From Sepioteuthis lessoniana (Eukaryota; Mollusca; Cephalopoda; Myopsida; Loliginidae): a stretch of DNA of 64,000 nucleotides. The stretch lies in contig OY757947.1 of the NCBI GenBank assembly GCA_963585895.1, positions 34,786,883-34,850,882 of the forward strand, written 5' to 3'. Below, piece by piece: positions 33,274 through 44,110 of this stretch. A model generated the notes under the pieces. It ran no database searches and had not been told where the DNA came from. It saw only the letters and a program-made list of their open reading frames with translations. The translations under genes were made by a program, and so were the position numbers. Every line of letters begins with the position of its first letter. Within the stretch, counting starts at the first letter, position 1.

Positions 33274-33609
33274 TAAGGCTAAAACCTTCATTCAACAAAG
33301 AAAATCCAATTGTGTTGAATTATTCGGTTGAATTATAATGGCATGAGTAGCAGCTGACTGTCCGTTTGCTTTTTGAGTGAGTATCTATTAATTATTGAGT
33401 AATTTCCTTCTTATGGGTATGTTCACACAAAAATATAAAAGCTTGCAGTAAAAATAAGTTTATTTTAGGAGAGACAAAATTACAAACACATATTCCAGTT
33501 TATATTTTTCTGTAACTACAGAAAACACTTTAGTTTGGACTACAGATATAACTTACTTTCGGTCATCTTGTCTTGGAGATGGTGAGGCATGTGGCCAGAA
33601 GAAAGTTAA

Positions 33610-33740
33610 TTATATAGTTTTGGTGTATAATATGCATTTTTAACTTTTGGACTGAAAAATCTAGAAAAACAGTGCGTCTTACATACAGAGAATTACAGTA
33701 TATTGTTTTTGTGTATTACATTTGGGCTGAAAAATTTGGA
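33610..33740 (+). repeat. short repeat related to 17820-18070
   Basis: Two units with TTATATAGTTTTGGTGTATA and AGAATTACAGTATATTG. A further fragment lies near 34155-34190. The stretch 33740-34200 has no recognised content. Confidence 0.6.
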
Positions 33741-34319
33741 AAAATAGTGTGTGGTCCTATATGTGCATGTCGCACTGCGAGCCACTTATAGGTCGAAGTT
33801 TCTGGTGGATCTGCTTGTTCAGATTTCCGTGTCCATGTTGCATTGTTTGTCCCACCAGAAAGTCAGAGAAAAGCTGATTCAGACTTCTCTTGGTTCAGGC
33901 TGGGTCAGAAGACAGCCAACTTTACCGGTGCTGTTAGCTGATCAATTACTTCAATAGGTCAGGAACGCTTGATAACAGTTGTAAATAACATTATACAATG
34001 ATAATAAAAAAATCATGTACAACAACAAGGGCTTTTAGTTAGGAAATAAGTTGATTGACAATAACAGTTAGCTTTGAGTCCGTTTTGAGCAAACTAATGT
34101 TGCTAGGGACAGTCAAGTAAAGTAGCAGTGGTTGCAAAGGATGGCAAGGTGTTCAGTGTGTCTTATATACAAATAATTACGGTATGTTCTGTGTATGAAG
34201 AAAACCAAGTGAGAATATTTGTTATCTGATGTATGAACTGATCTTAAGCCAGAGGTTAGGGAATTGCATACAGTGTATGTTACATTTATATTTTGCACTG
34301 TCGAGTATCAAGTATTCCG

Positions 34320-35420
34320 ACCTAATACCTGTACACCTGTCAGGGGTTATTTTATGCCTAGAGGTTAAGGAATTGTGTTTTTGGTATGTTTATTTTTTGT
34401 GTAGTACCTTCAGAGTTTTTGCTAACAGATATTAAGTATTCCTATGTGATACAAATAATTCATACACAGTTGTACTGTTTCAAGTATTCTTATCCAATCC
34501 TAATAATTATATGGTTTCAAATAATTTCTATTTAGTAATATTCATTTGTTTGCAAACAGTTACATGGTTTCAAGTAACTAATGATAATAATCCTTAGTAA
34601 ACAATTAGAGCTTCAAGTAACTATTCTTAATACAAATAATTTACAGTTATATGCTTTCAAGTAACTAATAATAATAATAATAATCCTTAGTAAACAATTA
34701 GAGCTTCAATTAACTATTCTTAATACAAATAATTTACAGTTATATGCTTTCAAGTAACTAATAATAATAGTAATCCTTAGTAAACAATTCGTGCTTCAAG
34801 TAACTATTCTTAATACAAATAATTTACAGTTATATGCTTTCAAGTAACTAATAATAATAATAATCCTTAATAAACAATTAGAGCTTCAAGTAACTATTCT
34901 TAATACAAATAATTTACAGTTATATGCTTTCAAGTAACTAATAATAATAATAATCCTTAATAAACAATTAGAGCTTCAAGTAACTATTCTTAATACAAAT
35001 AATTTACAGTTATATGCTTTCAAGTAACTAATAATAATAGTAATCCTTAGTAAACAATTAGAGCTTCAAGTAACTATTCTTAATACAAATAATTTACAGT
35101 TATATGCTTTCAAGTAACTAATAATAATAATAATCCTGAGTAAACAATTTGAGCTTCAAGTAACTATTCTTAATACAAATAATTTACAGTTATATGCTTT
35201 CAAGTAACTAATAATAATAATAATCCTTAATAAACAATTAGAGCTTCAAGTAACTATTCTTAATACAAATGATTTAGGTATATGGTATCATGTATACCTA
35301 TTGAATATAAATCTACACTTCTAATAGCTGGAACCTCACCATCAGATGCAGTTTGGTATTATATACAAGACACCCCTTTTGTGGACGGAGTCTACTCCTT
35401 TGTTGGAGATACAATAAGTA
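34320..35420 (-). repeat. family B element with expanded 90-bp internal minisatellite
   Basis: The core 34560-35275 repeats every 90 bp (unit landmarks at 34684, 34774, 34864, 34954, 35044, 35134, 35224). Units contain CTTCAAGTAACTATTCTTAA, TACAAATAATTTACAGTTAT and a variable AAT run. The flanks are the two ends of a family B element on the minus strand: the tail near 34340 (GGGGTTATTTTATGCCTAGA) and the head near 35330 (GCTGGAACCTCACCATCAGA). Confidence 0.8.
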
Positions 35421-35834
35421 TATTTAACAGCGTCACTTGAGCAATGTATATGAAAGTTGTATATATCTATAGAATAATTTTTTCTTTGGTAGTTGTTGAC
35501 AATAAAAATATGATTTAAAAAGCAAACAAACAGTAATATGTATACTGGGAAATATTAACTCTCACAAGACGGTAGGTGGACCTTTGCTACATAGGTAGAT
35601 AAATTATGGATATATTCACTCACAAATTTTGCATGTTTCTTGATGGCTGGGTTTACCATCGCCTGACACTGATAATGTTTAGGGCGCCTGGTTGTGGTTT
35701 AATTGAATATTATGCACTGAGTATTAAGTCCAATCTTCTTTGGGTGCTCTCTACTTGTGGCCTTGTATATAAAAAAGACTATGCATAGTTTAAGAAAATG
35801 AAAAAGTCCAGTTAAATGGGACTGTAGAATATAC

Positions 35835-36110
35835 CAACTGCATCTCCGAAGAAGGCTAAGAACACTTCAATGAGTGTCCTGGTATGACATTAAACCAATT
35901 AATGGTGAGGCTCCAGTATTGGTGATTTGGGGAATGTTGAGTACCCCTTCATTGACATTGCTCCCAGATCCACTCTGACCCAGAGTGGTAGCACCTGATA
36001 GGGTCTTATCTAGGGGTCAAGTAGAACAAACTGTAAACAAATGACTGATGTTAAATAGTAACTATTAAATACAAATACTTGAAATGATTTAACTGTGTGC
36101 AAAAATGACT
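35835..36110 (+). repeat. family B element, plus strand
   Basis: Contains GTATGACATTAAACCAATTA, GTACCCCTTCATTGACATTG, CTCCCAGATCCACTCTGACC, and AGTGGTAGCACCTGATAGGG. The tail is lost or replaced by the array that follows. Confidence 0.7.
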
Positions 36111-36151
36111 TTAAGATCATTTAAGAATTTTATCTACAAAATGTGATAAAC

Positions 36152-36930
36152 AAATCCTATATAATTAATATATATATAAAAAGAGGATTTGGCATTGTAT
36201 AAATCAACCATGGTTGATATGCCATAAAAGCCAACCAAACCAAATCCTATATAATCAATATATATGTATAAAGAGGTTTTTGCATTAAATAACCTACAAT
36301 GGTCGATATGCCATAAAACCCAACCAAACTAAATCCTATATAATCAATATATATGTATAAAGACGTTTTTGCATTAAATAACCTACAATGGTTGATATGC
36401 CATAAAACCCAACCAAACCAAATCATATATATTTAATATATATGGATAAAGAGGATTTGGCATTAAATAACCTACAAGCGTTGATATGCCATAAAACCCA
36501 ACCAAACTAAATCATATATAATTAATATACATGTATAAAGAGTAATCGGCATTAAATAACCTACAAAGGTTGATATGCCATAAAACCCAACCAAACTAAA
36601 TCATATATATTTAATAGATATGGATAAAGAGGATTTGGCATTAAATAACCTACAAGGGTTGATATGCCATAAAACCCAACCAAACTAAATCATATATAAT
36701 TAATATACATGTATAAAGAGTAATCGGCATTAAATAACCTACAAAGGTTGATATGCCATAAAACCCAACCAAACTAAATCATATATAATTAATATACATG
36801 TATAAAGAGTAATCGGCATTAAATAACCTACAAAGGTTGATATGCCATAAAACCCAACCAAACTAAATCATATATAATTAATATACATGTATAAAGAGTA
36901 ATAACCTACAATGGTTGATATACTTGTAGT
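36152..36930 (+). repeat. 89-bp satellite-like array of SINE-tail units
   Basis: About 8.7 units; landmarks at 36152, 36242, 36331, 36420, 36509, 36598, 36687, 36776 and 36865 give a steady 89-bp period. Each unit includes GCATTAAATAACCTACAA, GGTTGATATGCCATAAAACC and an AT-rich spacer with ATATAATTAATATACATGTA. After the array is a SINE-head-like piece (GTAGTGTAATGGTTATAATT). Confidence 0.9.
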
Positions 36931-36981
36931 GTAATGGTTATAATTGTAGGAAATGGACTTTTTATAAAAATTCAGCTGAAT

Positions 36982-37464
36982 ATGAGTGAGCAAGAAAAGA
37001 AACAACAAAGAATCTATGATTTGCTTAACACTGAAACCAAGCTAAAGTTTCTTGTCTACCGTATACAAAGCTAAGAAAAAAATTTTTACAGAAAAAGAGC
37101 TTTTTAAGGAAAAAGAGGGGAGGATTGAACAAAAAAATGAAAAGAAGGCCTTTTAACTGCTCTCGTTGTAACAATTCAGAAGGACCCCACAATGTCAATA
37201 AGAAAACATGCTAATGAATTGAAAGTCCACGAGAAAACCGAGGACAGAAGATTTAAGCCCAGACCTTAACCCCCTTGATTACACTATGTGGGGCATTTTA
37301 GAAAACAAAACAAATGTGACTTCTCATCCAAATATTGGTTCGCTTAAGACTGCTATTGAGGAGGAATGGAATAAAATGTCTGAAGAATTTATTTTAAGGC
37401 ATGTAAATCATTTCAAATGTGTGTTAATACAATAATTGAAAAAAATGATGACTGCATTCAGTAA
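36982..37464 (+). pseudogene. mariner-type transposase pseudogene with internal deletion
   Basis: The start encodes MSEQEKKQQRIYDLLNTETK, then stops appear. Further on, KDPTMSIRKHANELKVHEKT resembles the helix-turn-helix region of mariner/Tc1 transposases. SPDLNPLDYTMWGILENKTN (about 37257-37316) is the C-terminal catalytic signature, followed by SLKTAIEEEWNKMSEE and, in another frame, NTIIEKNDDCIQ and a stop at 37462-37464. The middle, with the first two catalytic acids, is deleted. Confidence 0.85.
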
Positions 37465-37549
37465 GTCTACGTTTTCTTTCTTGAGTAGAGGAATCATATT
37501 GTAAATTGAATTCCATATGCATTAAATATATATGATTTTGTTTGGTTTG

Positions 37550-38010
37550 GTTTTATGGCTTACATGGCTTAGAGCTAGTTTATTTGCACACAATTAAGTG
37601 TTTCTATTGTTTGCATAGAGTTAAATGGTTTCAAGTATTGCTATCTAACACTAATAATTCTATTCAACACTATTCATTCATTTGTACACAGTAAAATTGT
37701 ACCAAGTATTGCTGTGTAGTACTAATAGTTCAATTTTTGTACACAGTTATATGGTTTCAAGTATTTCTATGTAGCACTAACAATTCAATTAAATATCTTG
37801 TTTGTTTACTCACAGTTAAATGGTCAAAGAGTTCTGTTTGACCCATAAATGGGATCCTATCAGGTACTACCACTCTGGGTCAGGGTGGACTTGGGAGTAA
37901 TGGCAATGAAGTGGTACTCCACATTCTCCAAAGCTTCAGAATCAGAGCCTTATCATCAGATTGTTTAATGGCATAATCAGGACACTTGGTGGGATTTCAC
38001 TATTCCACGG
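37550..38010 (-). repeat. family B element, minus strand
   Basis: Internal TATGGTTTCAAGTATT.CTAT units (37610-37790) are followed by the block GACCCATAAATGGGATCCTA, TCAGGTACTACCACTCTGGG, and TAATGGCAATGAAGTGGTAC in minus orientation. Confidence 0.75.
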
Positions 38011-38179
38011 ATGCAATTGGTGTATTCTACAGCCCTGTATCCCCATTTAAATCGAATTTTATTTATTTTCATTCTTAATTCACTAGAGATTACTTCAATG
38101 TTTACACTGAGTGTTGTGTATGTAAGATGTCATTGGATTCCTTTGGTGATCTCAGATACAAATAATTTTTATACAGATT

Positions 38180-38300
38180 TATTTGATCCATAGTTGGGAC
38201 CCTATCAGGTACTACCGCTTTGGGTCAGAGTGGACCTGGGATTAATGGCAATGTAGGGGTACTCCACATTCCTCAAAACAACTATAACCAACTGAGCTTA
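38180..38300 (-). repeat. family B element fragment, minus strand
   Basis: TTGATCCATAGTTGGGACCC, TATCAGGTACTACCGCTTTG, GGCAATGTAGGGGTACTCCA. Only the central block is present. Confidence 0.7.
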
Positions 38301-38394
38301 TATTTCTTTAGTGTTCTACCATTCACAATAGTCCTTTTTGTGATTTCTTGCAGTAAAAGTAATTTCAAAACAAGGTTGTATTCAGCCAACCCCT

Positions 38395-38560
38395 CTGTCA
38401 CAATCATATGACATAAGGTCGACAACTAGTTTGAATTCAGTTTTCCTTCTCCTAAACTAGTTACCATACTAAGGTTAAAGAGCTTGGTTTGCCCTAATAT
38501 TTACCCATAGTTGGGCAGGGACAGAGAATTCATTCCTTTCCTTGTCCTGTCGGCTTGTGC
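38395..38560 (-). repeat. SINE family A variant fragment, minus strand
   Basis: Matches the complement of the 3' portion of the 22661 subfamily: TTTGAATTCAGTTTTCCTTC, TACCATACTAAGGTTAAAGA, TTTACCCATAGTTGGG. Confidence 0.65.
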
Positions 38561-38889
38561 TAAAGGGGGCCGAATCATTTAAAATTTGTCAGTGAATTTT
38601 CCATACATTTAAAAATTTTCATAGCTGTTATTCTGACACTAAAACATGGATACTAAGTTGGTATCACGATCAGAATTTGGTTTATCTAAGTCGACAGTAC
38701 TGCAAGGGAAATGTGGAAGAGAAAATAAAAAATTATATATGGTTCACGGAATGTAAAACAAAGAACAGTAACTCTGTAGAGAGTTATTTGCTCTTTGTTG
38801 TACACAATGTATGTTTCTTTATAAGGTTAACGAGTTTCTTTCTCTAGTTAATATACGGTGTTTTAAAAAATTATATCATTTGAGATGTA

Positions 38890-39140
38890 CAGGGTGTTTC
38901 AAAAAAGTTGATACTATTTCCTGATCTATAAACTTGATCAATTTTCGCCCAAAAGATGCGTAGAAACGACTCTATATTCTATGCTTAAACGTCTTTTACT
39001 TTTCCTATAAACGACATTTATAGATCTGAAGAAAAAAAACAACAACAACCAAAACAAAAAACAAACATGGAATCTTACGTTGTTTTTCAACATGCTGTTA
39101 AAATTATAGATCATTTGAATGAGAATTGATCAATATTTTG
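38890..39140. repeat. possible Tc1/mariner-like terminal fragment
   Basis: ACAGGGTGTTTCAAAAAAGT at about 38890-38909 resembles the terminal repeats of mariner-type elements. No matching opposite end is found. Weak. Confidence 0.3.
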
Positions 39141-39149
39141 TGTGTAATT

Positions 39150-39320
39150 TTTCTGACTATTATTATTAGTAACACAACGTTTCGGCTGCTGTATCCTCCG
39201 GCCTTCTTCAGGTGTCCATTGTTTATCTGGGTATGGAAATGATTCAACTTAAATCATTTTTAAAGTTTGATCGGAGGATACAGCGGCCAAAACGTTGAGT
39301 TACAAATAACAACACTAGAA
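39150..39320. repeat. foldback element (AACGTTTCGGC...type)
   Basis: AACGTTTCGGCTGCTGTATC, CTCCG near 39176 and its near-complement CGGAGGATACAGCGGCCAAAACGTT near 39272 form inverted arms around a loop of roughly 70 bp. The arms share the ACGTTTCGG motif with the elements at 2710 and 10241 but are otherwise different. Confidence 0.7.
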
Positions 39321-39534
39321 ATGAGGACAAATGTCCGAAAAATAACACAGAAAAATATTGCACACGAAGCTTCATCAAGTTATAACCGGAAATGACGTAA
39401 ATTTCTCTGACATACTTTGAATGTAACTGAATATTTTACGTTACAAATTAATAGAATTTATTTTAACAACCAACATTATGTCTGCATGAAAAATATTGCT
39501 TGGTAGATAATGTGATTATCGTATTGAATAAAAG

Positions 39535-39895
39535 TCAGAAGTACTGATTGTTATAATAATCTGTTTCGGAATGTAAACTAAATACGAAAGGCAATATAGA
39601 TCCTGTAGCAGAAAGATTGTTATATTAATCTGTTTCGGAATGTAAACTAAATACGAAAGGCAATATAGGTCCTGTAGCAGAAAGATTGTTATTATAATCT
39701 GTTTCGGAATGTAAACTAAATACGAAAGGCAATATAGGTCCTGTAGCAGAAAGATTGTTATAATAATCTGTTTCGGAATGTAAACTAAATACGAAAGGCA
39801 ATATAGATCCTGTAGCAGAAAGATTGTTATAATAATCTGTTTCGGAATGTAAACTAAATACGAAAGGCAATATAGATCCAGTAGCAGAAAGAAAG
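39535..39895 (+). repeat. 69-bp tandem repeat, five units
   Basis: Units contain AATCTGTTTCGGAATGTAAA, CTAAATACGAAAGGCAATAT, AGATCCTGTAGCAGAAAGAT. The period of 69 bp keeps one minus-strand frame open, which is a consequence of the period and not a gene. TGTAGCAGAAAG in each unit equals the first bases of the LTR-like units that follow. Confidence 0.9.
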
Positions 39896-40335
39896 AATTT
39901 CAAATTATCATTTAGTGCGGGGATTATTTTGCCCGTTGAGGTTTGGATTTTATATTTTCGTCCAATGAGGATGATTTAAGCCATTTTCTTCGGATGACTT
40001 TCCCGGGTAGAATAAAATGTCGCGAAAACACTTTCTCACTCTCTTCCTCACTCACTCTCTTCCTCACTCACTTTAGCAGCAGACCAGACAACAGCAAAAT
40101 GAGGAGAGCACATTCAACCATGACCCATTGTTCCTTTTGGAGACTATTCCTTTATCCTTTATTCATTCCTCCTAGACCCACTGGACCTAGAAACTTCAGG
40201 TTGAATGCTTAATGTTTTCTTCCATTTGTACGACTGATAGTTCATGGGTTATCTTTCTGGCTGTCATTAAAGTTGTTGAAACTCATCAATATTCTCGTCC
40301 ACATTCCTGTATTTTCCTTTCTTCTTAATGTAACA
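39881..40335 (+). mobile_element. LTR-like promoter unit 1
   Basis: Homologous to the units at 41071 and 41484. Shared order: (T)GTAGCAGAAAGAAA, a GCGGGGATTATTTTG-like segment, AATGAGGATGATTTA, CGGATGACTTTCC, a TATA-like AATAAAAT near 40010, ATGAGGAGAGC near 40099, ATTAAAG (polyA-like) near 40267, and CTTAATGTAACA at its end. Open frames inside are not genes. Element class unassigned; no reverse transcriptase nearby. Confidence 0.6.
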
Positions 40336-40384
40336 GGGCAGACCACAATTTGCGTTTTTGCTAAAATCGAATTAAAAATTCCAT

Positions 40385-40600
40385 CTTACTGTAAGTAAGT
40401 TGTCTGATCGTTGTCGAGGGTGACCCGAAGGTTTCGTTTTCAATAGTTGCTTCCCCAAGGTGTAGGGAAGGGCGCAACTCTTTTCCTTGAATTGCTTCAC
40501 TTACACTTGATCCGTACCTGGTATGATTCGGCCTAGGATTGAACCCAAATCTCCCAGACCATTGACGAACACGCTAACCATCATGCAAGTCCTATTTTGT
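40385..40600 (-). repeat. tRNA-derived SINE, family C, minus strand
   Basis: Shares CGTTGTCGAGGGTGACCCGA and CCAAGGTGTAGGGAAGGGCG with 16220-16500; the B-box region on the minus strand is GGGTTCAATCC. Confidence 0.75.
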
Positions 40601-40654
40601 TTTCTTAATATCATTACTTTGTTTTTAAGACAATATCATCCAAAACCTTGCTCC

Positions 40655-41060
40655 CAGAAAGATCTTAGCCCTGCCGACGGGGCTTAGAGCATGCTGACTG
40701 CTTCCCCTACAGAGGGGTAGGACCCCCCCCAAATGTGGGGTCCTAGTTATGACACTAAACTGCATTCTGGAGCAGTGTGAAGTATGGAGTCATCCCTTCA
40801 TTGGCATTACTCCTAGGTCTACTTTGGCCCGGAGAAGTAACACCTGTCCTATCTATGAGTCAAAAAGATCTGTTTAAAAATTACTCATATTCGATATGAC
40901 TGTGCGCAAAAAATAATCTCGAAAATACTCAAAAAAATCTCGAAAATACGTTTTAGAAAATCTCGAAAATTCACAAAAGATGTAGAATTCCTTAATCTCT
41001 AGGTTTAAAATAGCACGAGACATTTTGACATGCCGTTAAAATCATCAATCAATCAATCAA
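40655..41060 (+). repeat. family B element, plus strand
   Basis: Starts near CCTGCCGACGGGGCTTAGAG, has GAGGGGTAGGACCC and CATTGGCATTACTCCTAGGT, and ends ACATGCCGTTAAAATCATCA. It lies directly before LTR-like unit 2. Confidence 0.75.
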
Positions 41061-41070
41061 AATTATCTCT

Positions 41071-41483
41071 TGTAGCAGAAAGAAATAATTTCAAATTTAT
41101 TGTCTATCGCGGGAATTATTTTGGCCGTTGAAGTTTCGATTTATATTTTCGACCAATGAGGATGATTTATGCCACTCTACTCGGATGACTTTCCTGGGTA
41201 GTATAAAAGGCCGCGCAAACGCTCTCTGACTCTCTTCCTCCCTTATTCTAGCTGCAGAACAGACCAACATCAACATGAAGAGAGCGCATTCAATTTTTGG
41301 ACGATTGTTTTTTCTAGAAGATCATTCCTTTATCATTTATTCATTCCTTCTAAGCCAACTGGTCCTCAAAGCTTCAATGTGGATGCTTTATTCCTGCTCT
41401 AACATCCACAACTGCTTTCTTCCCTTTGTACGACTCACAGTACAGGGTTCTCTCTCAAGCTGACATAAAAGTTTTGGAAACTC
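41071..41483 (+). mobile_element. LTR-like promoter unit 2
   Basis: Starts TGTAGCAGAAAG. Best TATA box of the three units, GTATAAAAGGCCGCG near 41200; conserved ACATGAAGAGAGCGCATTC follows. It joins unit 3 directly, lacking the TAACA end. Confidence 0.65.
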
Positions 41484-42131
41484 TGTAGCAGAAAGAAAAC
41501 TTGAATTTTTGTTTGGCGCGTAATCTAATTTGATCATTAGAGTCGCCGAACATTTTCACCCAATCAGGATGACTTGTCCTATTCAGCCCGAACCATATTT
41601 CCTAGCAGCACCAAAAGTTGAAGAAAGCCCGCGAATCTCTCTTTCTCGCTCAGAAATCCTCAAAGGGAACGGACGTCTTAACGTCTGTTCCCGAATAGTA
41701 GTAGCCTCGTCAACCATCATGAGGAGAGCCATCTAGTTTATGGATCCCTCGGGTCTATTCTTCTAGACCAAGGGATTCTAGTTAAAAACAAATTAGATGA
41801 TACACTCTAACAACTTCTTACCTTCTTTCTTTACGACGAGGCTCGCAGCATACCAGCCTAAAACCCTTTACTTCATGCTGCCATTAAAATATACCTTTAA
41901 AACCTAACGACGTCTTCGTTCTTCTCCACTACCTTTATTTTCCATCAACGTTTAGCGAGGGGATAACTACCAACGAAATACCAACGTAATACCAACATAA
42001 TCAACGCAAAACCAACTTAAACCTTAAACCTAAAACCCCAATAATAATAATAATAATAATGTTATCCCCATCGCTATAACTCATCAATATTCTCGTCTAC
42101 TCATTTGTTTTACTCCTTTCTTAATGTAACA
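41484..42131 (+). mobile_element. LTR-like promoter unit 3
   Basis: TGTAGCAGAAAG start, CCAATCAGGATGACTTGTCC, conserved ATCATGAGGAGAGCC near 41718, an AAT triplet run (about 42042-42060), and CTTAATGTAACA at the end. Starts TG and ends CA. The sequence just after it (TTCGGAATGTAAATAAAAAA at 42174) matches the 69-bp units upstream of unit 1. Confidence 0.6.
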
Positions 42132-42721
42132 GGGAAAGACAACCATTTTGCCTTTGTTACTAAATCCTCAAGTTCGGAATGTAAATAAAAAAGGCAGCAC
42201 AGATCCTTTTGATAATTCAATTTTATCATAAGAAAGAAGAATATTTTGTGGTGGATTGAATAAGTCGTTTAGTTCTCTCTAAGTTTTGTTAGAAACAAAA
42301 CTTCGAGAGCCGTTCAATAATCTTGAACACAAAGAAATGAACAACGCAGACAGTTAAAATTCACAACATGATAACATTTAACAGACAATTTTGTGTACTA
42401 ACAGTTAAACAAAACAATAATACAAAGTAGAAAGAATGTTCGAATATTGTTCGTTAGATACTCGTGTATGTGTGCGGGTGTGACAGATACAAATATGTGA
42501 ATGTAAGTGTGTTTTTGTGTGTACGTGTGTTCGTTGTTAAAACTGAGGGTTATGATGTCACAGTCCTTACTTCCGTATATGTGGGTGCATGTATGTATGC
42601 TAGAGAAACCAAAATACGAAAAGAGCGGCGTGTGTGTCTGAGAGAAACTGTCACGCTGAGAGTGATTCACCAAAAGGCCGGAGACTCGTAAGTAAAAGAA
42701 AGTTGTTTCTGAAAGCGTGGA

Positions 42722-43000
42722 ATATATATATATATATATGTTACGTGACCGGCTCCAAATGCAAGATTTAATTTTGCCCTGGAAAAATTCCCAATGCGCT
42801 GACGAAGTTGGAAGCACATGGCACGTGACTTCTTTGTTTTATCAGGTCCCCGAAACTATTTAATTTACTGACGTCTCTACTTTTGTTTCGAGAAGAAATG
42901 AATCTTGGACCCTATTTTCTGAATGCTTCTGCTCCACGTGGTCATATGGCCGGCCATTTAAAATATATAGGAGTGTAAATCCTTTAATTTGTCCTTTTTG
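42722..43000. repeat. repeat family F, copy 1
   Basis: TTACGTGACCGGCTCCAAAT, TTTACTGACGTCTCTAC, TTTTGTTTCGAGAA, GGCCATTTAAAATATATAGG and AGTGTAAATCCT are matched in order at 58350-58545. The end GGATTTACACTCCTAT (reverse strand) also resembles the start of the direct repeats at 55755 and 57204. Confidence 0.65.
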
Positions 43001-43281
43001 TTGTTATTTTACATTTCTCTGTTTTAGTAAAACCAAGGTTAGGTCTAATATGCTAATATACAAAGAAAAAAAAAATGAAGAAGTATTGCAGAAATTTAAA
43101 ATAATCTAGAACAGTTGTTTTTAAACTGGGATTTAGGGATCACGGGGATCAGCAATATCAATAGTAGGGATTCCCAGATGCTGCAAGGGTGTTTTAAAAA
43201 TTTATATTACTTTTTATCTTGTTTTGGTTTGGTTTAGTTTTATGACATATCATTGCATGTTATTTAATGCCAAATTCATTT

Positions 43282-44110
43282 TTTTATACATATAAACAGT
43301 TCTATTTTAAACAATTCAGTTTAGCATAAATGTTATGAAATAGCCGAGGGATTTCGGTTCATGCCTTTGAGTTTAGTTAGGCTGAGAACCTTTCGGCTCA
43401 GCACATGGGTTGGTTGGGTGTAAGATTGAAGCAGGTGTTAACGTGGGTGCGAGCGAGCGGATGGAGGTGTCACTCAGATGTCATAACAGTCCGAGACGAT
43501 ACTGGGTGACAAGGTGCGGGTGCCGTCACGCACCGGAAGCACGCGGAAGTTTGTGTGAGAATTTGAAGAAAATAAGAGTCGGGTTTTAGACGCCAAACGA
43601 GAAGGATCGATTTTGGAGCTCGCAGGCGCGAGGCGAACGTGCGCCCGATGGGGGCCGCTCAAGTTGGGGGCCAAATGAATAAGACAGCATAGAAGATTGT
43701 GTCTCTCCTCCTTACGTCGAAACCTTTAACTCAAAGTTAATAAAAAGGTTTCGTACCTGAACAAGAAGTCGTTACGTGTTTTCGAATTCCGAGATTCCTA
43801 TGTTCTTTATATATTCTATTGTTATGAACATTACATGTCTATTTCGCACATGGCCATATTCGTGTATATGGCTACGCAACATAAATACACTGATTAGTTC
43901 TATTTAACCGATAGATAGGACCCTATTAGGTGCTACCACTCCGGGATAGAGTGGACCTGGGAGCGATGGCAATAAAGAGGTACTCCGCATTTCCTAAAGC
44001 TCCAGCATTACTGCCGCTTCACTATCAGATTGTTTAGTGTCATATCCAGGACACTCGTTGGGTGAGTCTTACTCCTCTGCAGATATGCAGTCGGTGTATT
44101 CTATAACCCC
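43282..44110 (-). repeat. family B element split by a solo LTR, minus strand
   Basis: The left part ends at CAATTCAGTTTAGCATAAA (43330); the right part resumes TAAATACACTGATTAGTTC (43882) and continues into CGATAGATAGGACCCTATTA and TGATGGCAATAAAGAGG. Copy 245-545 shows the uninterrupted order. The 551-bp LTR sits in between. Confidence 0.8.
43331..43881 (+). mobile_element. solo LTR, plus strand, target duplication TAAA
   Basis: Begins TGTTATGAAATAGCC and ends CTACGCAACA, flanked by TAAA at 43327-43330 and 43882-43885. AATAAA near 43739 (GTTAATAAAAAGGTTTCGTACC) is a likely polyadenylation signal followed by a U5-like segment. The GC-rich middle differs from the related LTR at 32864-33273. 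No internal coding region is adjacent. Confidence 0.85.

Noticed and set aside
36152..36930. CRISPR-like regular array
   Set aside because: Whole 89-bp units repeat without unique spacers, and the genome is eukaryotic; it is a SINE-derived minisatellite.
39625..39903. Repeat protein of 23-residue units on the minus strand
   Set aside because: The 69-bp period preserves any open frame; no promoter, relatives or non-repeat flanks support a gene.
39943..40212. 89-residue open frame (and 41275-41463)
   Set aside because: Lies inside LTR-like units; the homologous units do not keep the frame.
42398..42817. 139-residue minus-strand frame
   Set aside because: Dominated by microsatellite-derived His/Thr and Tyr/Ile; no homology recognised.
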